DNA from: Deltaproteobacteria bacterium
GTDB lineage: Bacteria; Myxococcota; Myxococcia; Myxococcales; 40CM-4-68-19
Length of the DNA stretch: 64,000 nt
Assembly: GCA_025358085.1 (NCBI GenBank)
Contig: JANYKT010000126.1
Coordinates: 1 to 64,000 of the forward strand
Reading direction: 5' to 3'
Made by a program: the position numbers and the translations under genes. Positions 30,860 through 40,122 of this stretch are shown here, piece after piece. The notes beneath the pieces were generated by a model, which did not search any database, was not told the origin of the DNA, and was given only the letters and a program-made list of their open reading frames with translations. Within the stretch, counting starts at the first letter, position 1, and each line of letters starts with the position of its first letter.

Positions 30860-33526
30860 CTAGGTCAGTTTCTTTTGTTGCTCATGAAGCCAGAGCAGCG
30901 CTTCCAGCGGCGAGGTGCGAGACAAGTCGAGCGCGCGCAGTGCGGTCTCGATGGCGCTCGGTTGCAAAGGCGGCGCTGGTGGTGGTGGCGCAAGCTGCGG
31001 GAGCGGTGCGGATGGCGCCTCGAAGAGACCCATCTGGCTGCGGCGCGCCGTGCGCTGCGCAAGCGACGGTCGCCCGGCTTCGTCCAACTCCTGCGCTTCC
31101 AGATTCGCCAAGACCTCGCGCGCGCGCATCAGCACGCGCTCGGGCAGGCCCGCCAGCCGCGCGACGTGGATGCCGTAGCTGCGCGACGCCGCGCCCGGAA
31201 TCACCTTGCGCAGAAAGACCACGCGCCCATCGGTTTCAGTGACCGCCATCGTGAGGTTCACGGCGCGGGGCCGCTCGCGGGAGAGGTCGCACAGCTCGTG
31301 ATAGTGCGTCGCGAACAGCGTCCGCGCCCGCACCACGTCATGGATGTGCTCGGCCACCGCCCAGGCGATGGCGAGACCGTCGAAGGTCGAAGTGCCGCGC
31401 CCGATCTCGTCCAGCACCAGCAGCGAGCGCGGCGTCGCCTGGTGCAGGATGCGCGCGCACTCCGCCATCTCCACCATGAAGGTGCTCTGCCCGCGCGCGA
31501 GATCGTCCGCCGCACCCACGCGGGTGAAGAGCCGGTCGACCACGCCGATGCGCGCGCGGCCCGCCGGCACAAACGAGCCCGCCTGCGCCAGGATGGCAAT
31601 CAGCGCCACCTGCCGCATCGCCGTGCTCTTGCCCGCCATGTTCGGCCCCGTCAGCACCAGCAAGCGGCGCTCGGCGTCGAGCGACAGATCATTGGGGACG
31701 AATGGACCCTCGCCCGCTGCCGCAAGCGCCTTCTCGACCACCGGATGCCGCCCGGCGACGATCTCGATCGCCTCGCCCTCGTCGACCAGCGGCCGCACCC
31801 AGCCGGAGTCCGCCGCGACACGCGCGAGCGAGAGCAGTACGTCCGCCTCGGCGGCGGCAAAGGCGCTGGCCCGCAGCACCGCGATGGCTCCCAGCACGGC
31901 CGCGCGCACCTCGTCGAAGATCTGCCACTCGAGTGCGGACCTGCGCTCTTCGGCCGAGAGCACCCGCGCCTCGTGTTCGGCCAGCGCCGGCATGATGAAG
32001 CGCTCCGCGCCGACCGTGGACGAGCGCCGCTGGTAGTCGGGCGGCACCAGGTGCAGGTTCGGCTTGGTCACCTCGATATAGAAGCCCGAGACTCGGTTGA
32101 AGCGGACCTTCAATGAGGCGATGCCGGTGCGCGCTTTCTCCTCTGTCTCCAGGGCCGCAATCGCCGCCCGACCGCCCTGCGCCAGCACGGTCAGCTCATC
32201 GAGATCGGCGCGGTATCCTGTGCGCACGAAGCCGGGCTCGCGGCCCGGCCCGACTTCGTCGGCGAGCGCACGCGACAGCACCGCGGCGAGGTCCTGGACG
32301 GCCAGAAGCGGCGGCGCGAGGTCCCGCAGGAGCCTCGACCGCTGCGACGCCAAGAGCGCCGCGAGCTGCGGCATCTGCTGCAGCGAGCCGCGAAGTCCCG
32401 CCAGATCGCGCGGGACGCCCTGCCCCATCGCGACCCGTCCGAGCAGGCGATCGATGTCGAGCACGGCACGCAGCAGGGTGGCGAGATCCTCCCGCGCGAC
32501 CGCCGCCTGGGAAAGCTCTTCGACCGCGTCCTGCCGCGCGTGAATGAGCTCCACGTCCAACAGCGGAGCCGAGAGCCAGCGCTGCAGGAGGCGCCCGCCG
32601 GCAGAGGTCAATGTGCGATCGACCACCGACAAGAGCGTGCCCGTCCGCCGCCCGTCCGGCCCGCGGAAGAGCTCCAGATTTTGCAGTGCCGATGGGTCGA
32701 TCCACAGCTCGCGCGACGGCTGGTCCACCTGCACGCGCACCACGTGCTGCGCGAGCGAGCGCTGGGTCTCGCGCAGGTACGAGAGCGCCTCGGCCACTGC
32801 CTGGATCGCGAGCGGCTCCCGCAGGCCGAAGCCGTCCAGCGTGGCGACGCCGAGGTGCCTCTTCAGCAGCAGCTCCGCCGACGCGGCATCGCGGAAGCCG
32901 CGCGCTTCGAGCCGCGCGGCGCCCGATGCCTTGCGGACTTCCTCGGCGCGCGGGGTTCCGATGAGCGCGTCGTCGACCAGCACCTCACGCGGCCGCGCCC
33001 GCTGTAGCTCGTCCAGTGCCGACGCGAACGGCATCGGCGGCAGCGCCCGCAACTCGCCGGTGGATGCGTCGAGCAGCGAAAGGCCGCACAGCTCGCTCGC
33101 GGTCCCCCGGCCGGCCACGGTGAGCGCCGCGATCCAGAGCGGCTCGCGCGCTTCCAGCGTCTCCTCGTCCACCAGCGTGCCGGGCGTGACCAGCCGGACG
33201 ATCTCGCGCCGCACCAGCGTCTTGCCTGGCGTCGGTTCTTCGACCTGATCGCACACCGCGACCTTGTGTCCCGCGGCAACCAGCCGGGCGATATAGCCGC
33301 GCGCCGCGTGGTGCGGAACGCCCGCCATCGGCACGCGGTCTTCGCCCTTGGACCGGGCGGTCAGCGTGATGCCGAGCAGCTGCGAGGCCACCCGCGCGTC
33401 GTCGTAGAACAGCTCATAGAAGTCGCCGAGCCGGAAAAAGAGCAGCGCGTCGCGCGCCTGCGCCTTCGCCTCGGCATATTGCCGCAGCATCGGGGTGAGT
33501 GGCGGCGCAATGTCTGACTCAGCCAC
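30860..33526 (-). CDS. mutS: DNA mismatch repair protein MutS
   Basis: About 888 aa mismatch sensor. The N-terminal mismatch-binding domain reads LTPMLRQYAEAKAQ and LFFRLGDFYELFYDDA; the phenylalanine wedge lies in the latter region. The ATPase has Walker A GPNMAGKST, and DEIGRGTSTFDGLAIAWA is the Walker B and signature region. The GTG at 33526 is my choice. An ATG at 33490 lies within the conserved region and would remove the TPM context. No mutL is in the window. Confidence 0.96.
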   Translation of the reverse strand: MAESDIAPPLTPMLRQYAEAKAQARDALLFFRLGDFYELFYDDARVASQLLGITLTARSKGEDRVPMAGVPHHAARGYIARLVAAGHKVAVCDQVEEPTPGKTLVRREIVRLVTPGTLVDEETLEAREPLWIAALTVAGRGTASELCGLSLLDASTGELRALPPMPFASALDELQRARPREVLVDDALIGTPRAEEVRKASGAARLEARGFRDAASAELLLKRHLGVATLDGFGLREPLAIQAVAEALSYLRETQRSLAQHVVRVQVDQPSRELWIDPSALQNLELFRGPDGRRTGTLLSVVDRTLTSAGGRLLQRWLSAPLLDVELIHARQDAVEELSQAAVAREDLATLLRAVLDIDRLLGRVAMGQGVPRDLAGLRGSLQQMPQLAALLASQRSRLLRDLAPPLLAVQDLAAVLSRALADEVGPGREPGFVRTGYRADLDELTVLAQGGRAAIAALETEEKARTGIASLKVRFNRVSGFYIEVTKPNLHLVPPDYQRRSSTVGAERFIMPALAEHEARVLSAEERRSALEWQIFDEVRAAVLGAIAVLRASAFAAAEADVLLSLARVAADSGWVRPLVDEGEAIEIVAGRHPVVEKALAAAGEGPFVPNDLSLDAERRLLVLTGPNMAGKSTAMRQVALIAILAQAGSFVPAGRARIGVVDRLFTRVGAADDLARGQSTFMVEMAECARILHQATPRSLLVLDEIGRGTSTFDGLAIAWAVAEHIHDVVRARTLFATHYHELCDLSRERPRAVNLTMAVTETDGRVVFLRKVIPGAASRSYGIHVARLAGLPERVLMRAREVLANLEAQELDEAGRPSLAQRTARRSQMGLFEAPSAPLPQLAPPPPAPPLQPSAIETALRALDLSRTSPLEALLWLHEQQKKLT

Positions 33527-33770
33527 AGCGCAGCCTGTACCACGCCTGTGCCCCCGTGATTCCAAGGCTTGACGTGAACTTGAGAGATTTCCGGCAGCCG
33601 CTCGATTTCAGGGGGTTGTCCCGGGACCAAGTCTGCACCGTCTAAAGACTGGTTAGAAAGTTCGGGTGCGCTCGCATCGCAGCTCGGCCACTCGCTATCA
33701 GAATTCAATCAAGTAGCGCGAAAGCGCGATTGCCGACGGAATGCCGAACGGACTTGACAGACTGTTGGTC
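33527..33770. other. Intergenic DNA, less GC-rich
   Basis: About 240 bases upstream of mutS and upstream of the nucleotidyltransferase remnant. GC content is visibly lower. A GCGC-GAAA-GCGC hairpin lies near 33716-33729 and a TTGACA hexamer near 33754, with no convincing -10 partner. I see no gene. Confidence 0.5.
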
Positions 33771-33950
33771 GTGACGACGGATCCCCTCACCGCGCGCATC
33801 ACCAAGGCGCAAGAGCTGGCCCGCGCCAGGGCCGATTCCCTGCGTGGAGCGGCGGATGAAAGTTGCAGCGACTCTCGTTCGCCGTGGCTCGAAGCGGGTG
33901 CGCTTGTTCGGGTCGCTGGCGACAGGAAAGCAGCCGCACGCGCGCTGTTC
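33771..33950 (+). pseudogene. Remnant of a minimal nucleotidyltransferase (MNT) gene
   Basis: A GTG-initiated frame gives TARITKAQELARARADSL, then shifts by one base near 33853-33861. The next frame reads KVAATLVRRGSKRVRLFGSL and then Ala-Thr-Gly-Lys. The RVRLFGSLATG block is the start of the nucleotidyltransferase fold (the G-S pair of the active site) found in MNT antitoxins and related proteins. The following S-D-I-D metal-binding motif is missing because homology stops at about 33945. So this is a fragment with a frameshift and a 3' truncation. No HEPN partner is visible. Confidence 0.6.
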
Positions 33951-34223
33951 AACTGCCGGACCCTCGCTGCTTCACCGCATGGGTCAATACAACGCGCCCT
34001 TCTCAATGGAGAACCACCAACTCTCCCGACAGGGATGATCGTTCCGACTTTCCGGCACGCGGCTGGATCGCGCCGCCGCCGGGTGGTTTGTCGCGCGTCT
34101 AGTTCGGCGCGAGCCTGTGGACCGGAACGCACGCGCCCTCGACCACGGCGCGGCTCGATCGGTTGTCGATGAAGGACGGAGCACGCGACGCCGCGCGAGG
34201 ATGCTTGCGCCGCGCTGCCAAAT
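33951..34223. other. Non-coding stretch between gene remnant and rlmN
   Basis: No reading frame on either strand shows recognisable protein features, and no RNA gene is apparent. It probably contains decayed sequence of the same lost locus as the nucleotidyltransferase fragment. Confidence 0.45.
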
Positions 34224-35411
34224 TCAGCTGCGTTGCTCTTTCTGCCCGTCTACCGCCAGCTGCCCGCAGGCAGCCGAGATATCGCGGCCGCGATTCTTGC
34301 GCACCATCGCGGTGAAGCCGCGAGCCTGCAGAATCCGGCGGAACGCCTGCACCCGCTCCACGCCGGGGTCACCGAAGCCCAGCCCCGGATTCTCGTTGTA
34401 GGGAATCAGATTGACCTTGGCCGGCAAGCCTTTCAAGAGGTCGGCCAGCCGGCTGGCGTCGGCGTCGGTATCGTTTACGTCCCGCAGCAGCACATATTCA
34501 AAGGTGATACGGCGGCCATACTTCATCGGGAACTTGCGGCACGCTTCGATCAGCGCCGCGATGTTCCATTTCTTGTCCACCGGCATCAGTTGCGCCCGCT
34601 GCTCGTCAGTGGTGGCGTTGAGCGAGACCGCCAGCTTGACCTGCGTCTCCTCGCCCAGGCGCTGGATGTTCGGCACCAGCCCGCTGGTGCTGACGGTCAC
34701 GTGCCGGTGGCTGAAGTTCGCGCCGTCGGTGTGCAGCAGCAAATCGAGCGAGCGCTTTACATTCGTATAGTTATGCAGGGGCTCCCCCATGCCCATGTAG
34801 ACGAGGTTCGTCAACGGCCGCTGCGCGTCCATGCCCGGCAGCCCGCGCAGGTCCGCATTGACCCGATAGACCTGGTCGGCGATTTCGCCCGCCGTGAGAT
34901 TGCGCACGAGGCCCATGGTCGCGGTCAGGCAGAAGCCGCACCCCATGGCACAGCCGACCTGGGTAGAGACACAGAGTGTCCGGCGAACGCGCCGCTTGTC
35001 GCCCGCGCCGCTCGCCGCGCCCGCCGCGTCGTCTTCTTCTTCGTCCGGCGTCAGCGGATCGAAGGCCTGCTCGCCGCCCGCCTCGTCCGGCATATAGACC
35101 GCTTCAATCAATTTGCCGTCGCGCGTGCGCATTCGATACTTGCGCGTACCGTCAATTGATACCTGCATTGCGTCAATGACGAGTGTAACCAGCTGCGCTT
35201 CCTGCGCGAGCCGCTCGCGGAAGGGCCGCGGCAGGTCGGTCATGTCCGCAAGCGTGGCCGCGCCCTTGTGGTGCAGCCAGCGAAACAATTGTCTGGCGCG
35301 GAACGGGTTCTCGCCCAGGCGGTCGACCAGCGTCGCGAGTTCTTCCTGCGACATCGAGCGCAGGTCCGGCCGCGCGTCAATGTCGTCAGCTTTGCCAAGG
35401 AGCGGCAGCAT
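34224..35411 (-). CDS. rlmN: 23S rRNA (A2503-C2)-methyltransferase / tRNA A37 methyltransferase
   Basis: 395 aa radical SAM enzyme. The cluster motif CAMGCGFC is near residue 160; LVYMGMGEPLHNY and the conserved C-terminal Cys (SAACGQL) used for methyl transfer are present. An acidic insertion of roughly 35 residues (rich in Asp, Glu, Ala and Gly) lies before RRTLCVSTQVGC and is unusual for the family. The ATG at 35411 overlaps the stop of the CorC-type gene by one base. Confidence 0.95.
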   Translation of the reverse strand: MLPLLGKADDIDARPDLRSMSQEELATLVDRLGENPFRARQLFRWLHHKGAATLADMTDLPRPFRERLAQEAQLVTLVIDAMQVSIDGTRKYRMRTRDGKLIEAVYMPDEAGGEQAFDPLTPDEEEDDAAGAASGAGDKRRVRRTLCVSTQVGCAMGCGFCLTATMGLVRNLTAGEIADQVYRVNADLRGLPGMDAQRPLTNLVYMGMGEPLHNYTNVKRSLDLLLHTDGANFSHRHVTVSTSGLVPNIQRLGEETQVKLAVSLNATTDEQRAQLMPVDKKWNIAALIEACRKFPMKYGRRITFEYVLLRDVNDTDADASRLADLLKGLPAKVNLIPYNENPGLGFGDPGVERVQAFRRILQARGFTAMVRKNRGRDISAACGQLAVDGQKEQRS

Positions 35412-36727
35412 CAATGCACCTTCTCCGGAATGAGTGCGGCGTGTTGCGGCCCGGTAGCCACCGCGGACTTGCGCGCGATCTCCACCTTCTGCACCCTCCG
35501 TTCGTCAGCCAGCTTGACGGTGAAAGTGAGCCCGCCCCACACCACCAGCGAACCCGTTGGCGGAACGCGGCCCGCGGTGGCGGTAAGAAAGCCGCCCAGC
35601 GTCTCGTAATCACCGTCTTCGGGAAACTCAATCTGCAAGTGTCCGGCGAGGTCGCGCAAGGAGATGGCCGCGTCAGCGAGCATCACGCCATCGGGGAGCA
35701 GCTTGAGCTGCTTTTCCTCGACGTCCGATTCGTCATGGATCTCGCCGACGATCTCCTCGACCACGTCCTCGAGAGTCACAATGCCGCTGGTGCCGCCGAA
35801 CTCGTCGACCACCACCGCGAGGTGCGTCTTGCAGCGCTGCATCTCAGTCAGGAGCCGCGACACTTTCATCACTTCAGGGACGAAAAAAGGTTTGCGCAGG
35901 TACTTCGCGATTTGAAACTTCTCGGGCGGAATGCCCTTCTTCACGTCCGAGAGCAAGACCTTCACATAGAGAACGCCGGTGATTTGATCGAGGTTGTCGC
36001 GGAAGACCGGAATGCGAGACAGCTCGCTCTCGGTCACCAGCTTGAATGCCTCGTCATAGGATGCGGTCTCCTCGAGCGCGACCACCTGTGTGCGAGGAAT
36101 CATGATCTCCTTGACCAGCACCTCGGTGAAAGCCAGCGCATTGGAGAGCAGCTGCTTGCCGACCTTATCGATGGAACCCTGCCGGGCTCCCAGCTCAATC
36201 ATGTATTCGAGTTCCTGCGAGGTGACGTCCGTCTCCGGCTCTCCCAGCTTCAATGCCTGGCCCAGCAGGCGTGGGATCTGCACCAGCGTCCAGCTCAATG
36301 GATAGAGCGCCCAATGGAAGAGCGCAACGAACGGCATCAGCATGACCGCGGCGGAGGCGGCATGGCGCTTCGCGAAGGTCTTGGGGGTCACCTCACCAAA
36401 GACCAGAAGTGCGACCGCGGTGACGCCGGCCACGATAGCAAGGCGTTTGTCGGCGCCGAGTTCGTGCGCGACCACCGCGGTGAGCGAGCCCATGCCGACG
36501 GTCACCAGGGTGTTGCCGAGCAGCAGAGAGGCGAGAATGAGCTCAGGGTGCTGCTGCCACAGCCGCAACAGCGCAGCGCGCCGCGAAGGAGCCTCAATCA
36601 GCCCCTGCACGCGCGCCTCGCCGAGCGAGGTCAGCGCCGTCTCGGCGGCGGAGAAGAGGGCCGCGGCGACGAGGCCTGCGCCGAGCGATATCCATTGCCA
36701 GTCAGGGACCACGGGATCTGGCAGCAT
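35411..36727 (-). CDS. CNNM/CorC (HlyC/CorC) family membrane transporter
   Basis: 438 aa. Residues 1-200 are the DUF21 membrane domain (about four helices, e.g. LGAGLVAAALFSAAETALTS). Two CBS domains (about 205-325, with KEIMIPRTQVVALEE) and a C-terminal CorC_HlyC domain (from about 345, LKLLPDGVMLADAAISLRDL) follow. The family transports or controls Mg2+/Co2+ in the inner membrane; older names call it haemolysin. It is coupled to rlmN. Substrate not determined. Confidence 0.9.
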   Translation of the reverse strand: MLPDPVVPDWQWISLGAGLVAAALFSAAETALTSLGEARVQGLIEAPSRRAALLRLWQQHPELILASLLLGNTLVTVGMGSLTAVVAHELGADKRLAIVAGVTAVALLVFGEVTPKTFAKRHAASAAVMLMPFVALFHWALYPLSWTLVQIPRLLGQALKLGEPETDVTSQELEYMIELGARQGSIDKVGKQLLSNALAFTEVLVKEIMIPRTQVVALEETASYDEAFKLVTESELSRIPVFRDNLDQITGVLYVKVLLSDVKKGIPPEKFQIAKYLRKPFFVPEVMKVSRLLTEMQRCKTHLAVVVDEFGGTSGIVTLEDVVEEIVGEIHDESDVEEKQLKLLPDGVMLADAAISLRDLAGHLQIEFPEDGDYETLGGFLTATAGRVPPTGSLVVWGGLTFTVKLADERRVQKVEIARKSAVATGPQHAALIPEKVH

Positions 36728-36753
36728 AACAAAGGCGGCGACCGCTCAGTCAT

Positions 36754-37428
36754 TTAAGTCAGAACGGCGGCGGGGGCTCGCGGATCGCGCTCTCTACGCC
36801 GCGTCAGCATGTCAACGAGCGCCTTCGGATCGACTCCATTCTTCTCCGCCATCGAGGGCGCCTCGGTCAGCGAGCAAGCGGCCGAAACGATCAGGAAGTT
36901 TCCTGCGAGTTTGACCGCCGTCGCGGCGCCGATGGTCTCGCCAAAGTCGAAGACCCCTTGTGCGCCCATTGCGTCGAGCAGCGGCCGGACGCGGTCCTTG
37001 GCCGATTGCGGCCCCGCGATCGGTATCCACAGCTGCCGGGCACCCGCCGCTTCGGGCCTGCCGAAGATCCGCGCCTCGAGCTGGACAGAGCTGTGTTGCG
37101 CGTGCAAGGCCGCGAGTTGCCGCGCGGTTTCCGGCATCACTGTGCTCATCGACACGTGAACCCCGCCTGCCCCGAGCCGGTCAAGGAAACCGTTGCTCGT
37201 CACCACGCTCTCCAGGGCGGTGTCATCCCAGAGCACGGTGACCACGACGCCTCCCGGGGTCACCGCGTCGACCGGTCTGGTGACCGGCTCCGCTCCGTAG
37301 GCGGCCAGCGGATCCGCTTTGCCCGGAGTGCGGTTGTAGACCCGGAGCCGATGGCTCCGGGCGAGGAGGTTGCGGACCATGGGAAGACCCAGCTGACCGA
37401 GTCCGACGAATCCGATCGCTTCACTCAT
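36754..37428 (-). pseudogene. Truncated 3-hydroxyisobutyrate dehydrogenase-type oxidoreductase
   Basis: 224 aa against about 290 for the family. The Rossmann domain is intact (GFVGLGQLGLPMVRNLL, NRTPGKADPL), and the catalytic Lys in GAATAVKLAGNFLI is present. Homology stops after VDPKALVDMLT; the last 15 residues (Arg-rich) are unrelated, and the C-terminal helical domain needed for dimerisation and substrate closure is missing. The neighbour's start lies 26 nt beyond the stop, so the 3' part seems deleted. It may be inactive or a minimal form. Confidence 0.75.
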
Positions 37429-37545
37429 GTTGTTGAAACCCCGAGCCGCTGCATCGCTTATGGACGCCGAGCTAACGTCGGTTCCTGCGGCGGCGACGGC
37501 TATGCGTTCCTCAATCTCCAGGGCTGCCGGCCTCCAGCCGTTGCT

Positions 37546-39579
37546 CTAGCCACCCGGGACATAGTCGCGTTCGAGGTGCGCCCGGAGGTCTTCGAGCTTC
37601 CGCAAGGTCGGCTTGAGCTGGTGTCGCAAGAACAGTTGCGCCTGGTCGGCGTAATGCGGAGTTCCCTCGATATTTGACGCGCCGTACTGGATGATCGAGC
37701 GCGAGCTGGCGCCGGTGGAGTCGAAGTCCACGAGGATGATCAGCGAGTCGCCCTGGCGTCCGACGAGGTGCTTGCCGTCGGCGCGAGTCATTGCGGCGTT
37801 CAGCACGTCGGGGCCGCCCCCGAGCGGCAGGTCCAGTTTGCCGCGCCGCAGCCGCTGGACTTCGCCGAGCGGGACCTCGACGCGGCCATAACCATCGAGC
37901 AGCCAGTGGACCGCTGCCGCGAAGGGATCGGCGCTCGGCTCCGGCGGCTCGGCCGTGAGGATGGCGAGGGCGGCGGCGGGCGAGTCCTCCGACGCCTCCC
38001 GGTCCCAGGCGCGCAAGAGTTCAATGCCTTTCTGTTCGGCGCCGGCGCGCGGAGGGCCTGTGAGCAACGGCTCGACGACGTCCTTGAACAGGTGCGAGTC
38101 GCGCGCGTAGGTGCGGTCGAACTTCATTGCTTCGAAGTCTTGTTGCGAGAGCTTGCGATCTCCCCCGAGGAGCGCCATTGACCGCAGCCCGCGATTGTTC
38201 ATCACCTGCTCGATGCCGTCCCGCGGATCGAAGCTGGCAGGGTCCGGATTGCCTTCTCCCGCGGTCGCCGCAAAGGGAGTCGTGTTGCAATTGAAGACGA
38301 ATCCCGAGGGCGGATTCAAGACCTGCGGCAGCGCGGCGAACGGCTGGTATCGAGTCCAGATGGCTTTTGAAGAAGTACCCTCGAGACCGCTTCGAATCGG
38401 CAGGAGCGCGTTGTAGACATAAAGGATGTTGGACTCACCATCTGCATAGACCGCGTTGAACATCGGAATGGCCTGCAGCTCCATCGCAGTCTTCCATTCC
38501 GCGAGCGAGCGCGCCTTGTCCATCCGGTACCACTGCTCGACCGTCTGCGCCGAGCGCTCGCGGCCCGCATAACGAATGGAGAAGAAGCCGCGCTTCGTCC
38601 GCAGCACCGGACCCTGCGCGCTCTGCAGCACCTGGCGGTGAATGGTGAGCGTAAAGAGCCCGAGGTCGATTTCAATGGCTGCCTCGCGCGCATCGAGCGG
38701 AAGCCATTTCCCGTCGAGCAGGTATTCACGACCGTCGCGCACGGTGAGCTCATAGACGTCGACCAGCGACGGCGCATTGACGGTATGTGCCCAGCCCAGC
38801 TTGTCGTTGTGCCCGTGCAGGATCACCGGCGAGCCGGGGAACAGACCACCGGTCATGTTCCAGCCCTCTTCCGAGACGACCTGCGCTTCGTACCAGGCGA
38901 CGGGACCCTCCCATGGCTGGTGAGAATTGATATTGAGCCGCGTCTTGCCGTCGGTTGCGCGAAAAGCCGCGAGCGCGTGGCCATTGGAGCCAGTCGCACT
39001 GCCGCCCTTGACCGGCATATGTCCCGCATTCAAAGCCGCGAGGACGTCGGGGACATTGAGCAGGAAGGGCATTTTCTCGATGAAGCCCGCGGCGATGTCC
39101 CTGCCGGTGACGGGGAGCAAGCGCGCGTCGGCCTCGCTCGCGTGCAGGGCGGCATAGAAAGTGAGGCCGCGGGCATAAGCCTCGAGCAGCGCGCGCGTAT
39201 CCGGGGCGAGCTTCGGAACCTGCTCGTCCGCGAGATCGCCAATCCGCAGCAGCGCGGCGAAATAGTCGGCGAGCACAGCGCCTTTTGAAAGTTCGAGCAG
39301 CGACAGCCGGCCGCGCGCCGCCGCGAGGGCCTTTTGAATCGTTGGCCAATCATCCTCGGCGTGCGCGAAAGCGAGGCCGAAGGCGGCGTCGGCGTCGGAC
39401 TTCCCGTAGATATGCGGGACTCCCCAGGTATCGCGCAGGATATGGACCCGCGCCGCCTGCGAGCGCTGCTCCGCGGTGGCCGCCGGGACCGCGCCGCGCG
39501 CGTGAAGATGCGTCCAGCGCGCGCCTGCGGCCAGCACTGCCAGAGGTACCGCCAGAGCCAGGAGCCGACGCCGCGTCAT
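37546..39579 (-). CDS. Penicillin acylase family (Ntn) hydrolase
   Basis: 677 aa secreted enzyme with a signal peptide (about 1-28). Members cleave amide bonds of penicillins, acyl-homoserine lactones or related compounds after autocatalytic removal of a spacer. The alpha-chain start VHILRDTWGVPHIYGKSDAD and the beta-chain nucleophile Ser198 in GSATGSNGHALA are visible, with HGHNDKLGWAHTVNAPSLVD downstream. Substrate unknown; quorum-signal degradation is possible. Independent ATG start, no overlap with neighbours. Confidence 0.9.
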   Translation of the reverse strand: MTRRRLLALAVPLAVLAAGARWTHLHARGAVPAATAEQRSQAARVHILRDTWGVPHIYGKSDADAAFGLAFAHAEDDWPTIQKALAAARGRLSLLELSKGAVLADYFAALLRIGDLADEQVPKLAPDTRALLEAYARGLTFYAALHASEADARLLPVTGRDIAAGFIEKMPFLLNVPDVLAALNAGHMPVKGGSATGSNGHALAAFRATDGKTRLNINSHQPWEGPVAWYEAQVVSEEGWNMTGGLFPGSPVILHGHNDKLGWAHTVNAPSLVDVYELTVRDGREYLLDGKWLPLDAREAAIEIDLGLFTLTIHRQVLQSAQGPVLRTKRGFFSIRYAGRERSAQTVEQWYRMDKARSLAEWKTAMELQAIPMFNAVYADGESNILYVYNALLPIRSGLEGTSSKAIWTRYQPFAALPQVLNPPSGFVFNCNTTPFAATAGEGNPDPASFDPRDGIEQVMNNRGLRSMALLGGDRKLSQQDFEAMKFDRTYARDSHLFKDVVEPLLTGPPRAGAEQKGIELLRAWDREASEDSPAAALAILTAEPPEPSADPFAAAVHWLLDGYGRVEVPLGEVQRLRRGKLDLPLGGGPDVLNAAMTRADGKHLVGRQGDSLIILVDFDSTGASSRSIIQYGASNIEGTPHYADQAQLFLRHQLKPTLRKLEDLRAHLERDYVPGG

Positions 39580-39606
39580 TGAAGTTGGCGCTCCTATGGA
39601 CCGCTC

Positions 39607-39639
39607 AAAACCCGCACTTCGTCTGATGCGTCAAGTGCG
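39607..39639 (-). terminator. Terminator-like hairpin after ndk
   Basis: On the minus strand, CGCACTT pairs with AAGTGCG (39633-39639 and 39613-39619) around a 13-nt loop, followed by GGTTTTG. It begins two bases after the ndk stop. The T-tract is short, so efficiency is uncertain. Confidence 0.6.
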
Positions 39640-39640
39640 T

Positions 39641-40066
39641 CTAGTAATTCACCAGCTCCGTTTGCGCGAAGAAGTACGCGATCTCGATCTTCGCGTTCTC
39701 CTGCGAGTCCGAGCCGTGCACGCTGTTGGCCTCGATGCTCCTGGCGAACAGCTTGCGAATGGTGCCCTCGGCTGCGTTGGCCGGGTTGGTCGCGCCCATG
39801 ACCTCGCGATTCTTCGCCACTGCGTTCTCGCCCTCGAGCACCTGCACGATCACCGGCCCCGCGGTCATTGACGAGACCAGCGACTTGAAGAACGGGCGTT
39901 CACGGTGGACGGCATAGAAGCCTTCTGCCGCGGTCTGCGTCAGGTGCATCATCTTCATGGCGATGGGCTTCAAGCCCGACTCCTCGAACTTCGCCAGAAT
40001 CTTGCCGACGGAATGCGACTGCAGTGCGTCCGGCTTGAGGATGCTGAAGGTGCGCTCGATGGCCAC
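39641..40066 (-). CDS. ndk: Nucleoside diphosphate kinase
   Basis: 141 aa enzyme transferring the gamma-phosphate between nucleoside triphosphates and diphosphates. Catalytic His117 lies in NSVHGSD, and FSILKPDAL near the N-terminus is diagnostic. The start is GTG (40066), supported by an AAGGAG ribosome binding site seven bases upstream. Standard length. Followed by a terminator-like hairpin. Confidence 0.97.
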   Translation of the reverse strand: MAIERTFSILKPDALQSHSVGKILAKFEESGLKPIAMKMMHLTQTAAEGFYAVHRERPFFKSLVSSMTAGPVIVQVLEGENAVAKNREVMGATNPANAAEGTIRKLFARSIEANSVHGSDSQENAKIEIAYFFAQTELVNY

Positions 40067-40073
40067 TTTTGGA

Positions 40074-40079
40074 CTCCTT
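40074..40079 (-). promoter_or_regulatory. Ribosome binding site of ndk
   Basis: AAGGAG on the minus strand, seven bases before a GTG codon. It decides for the GTG start at 40066. Confidence 0.8.
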
Positions 40080-40122
40080 GAAAAGGGGCGCGCTGGCTAC
40101 CATTTCCCCAGCAACGCCGCAA

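Noticed and set aside
33741-34172. 143-codon plus-strand frame across the mutS-rlmN gap as an intact gene
   Set aside because: Only its first third has recognisable sequence, and the nucleotidyltransferase signature continues in another frame, so the frame is not a functional gene.
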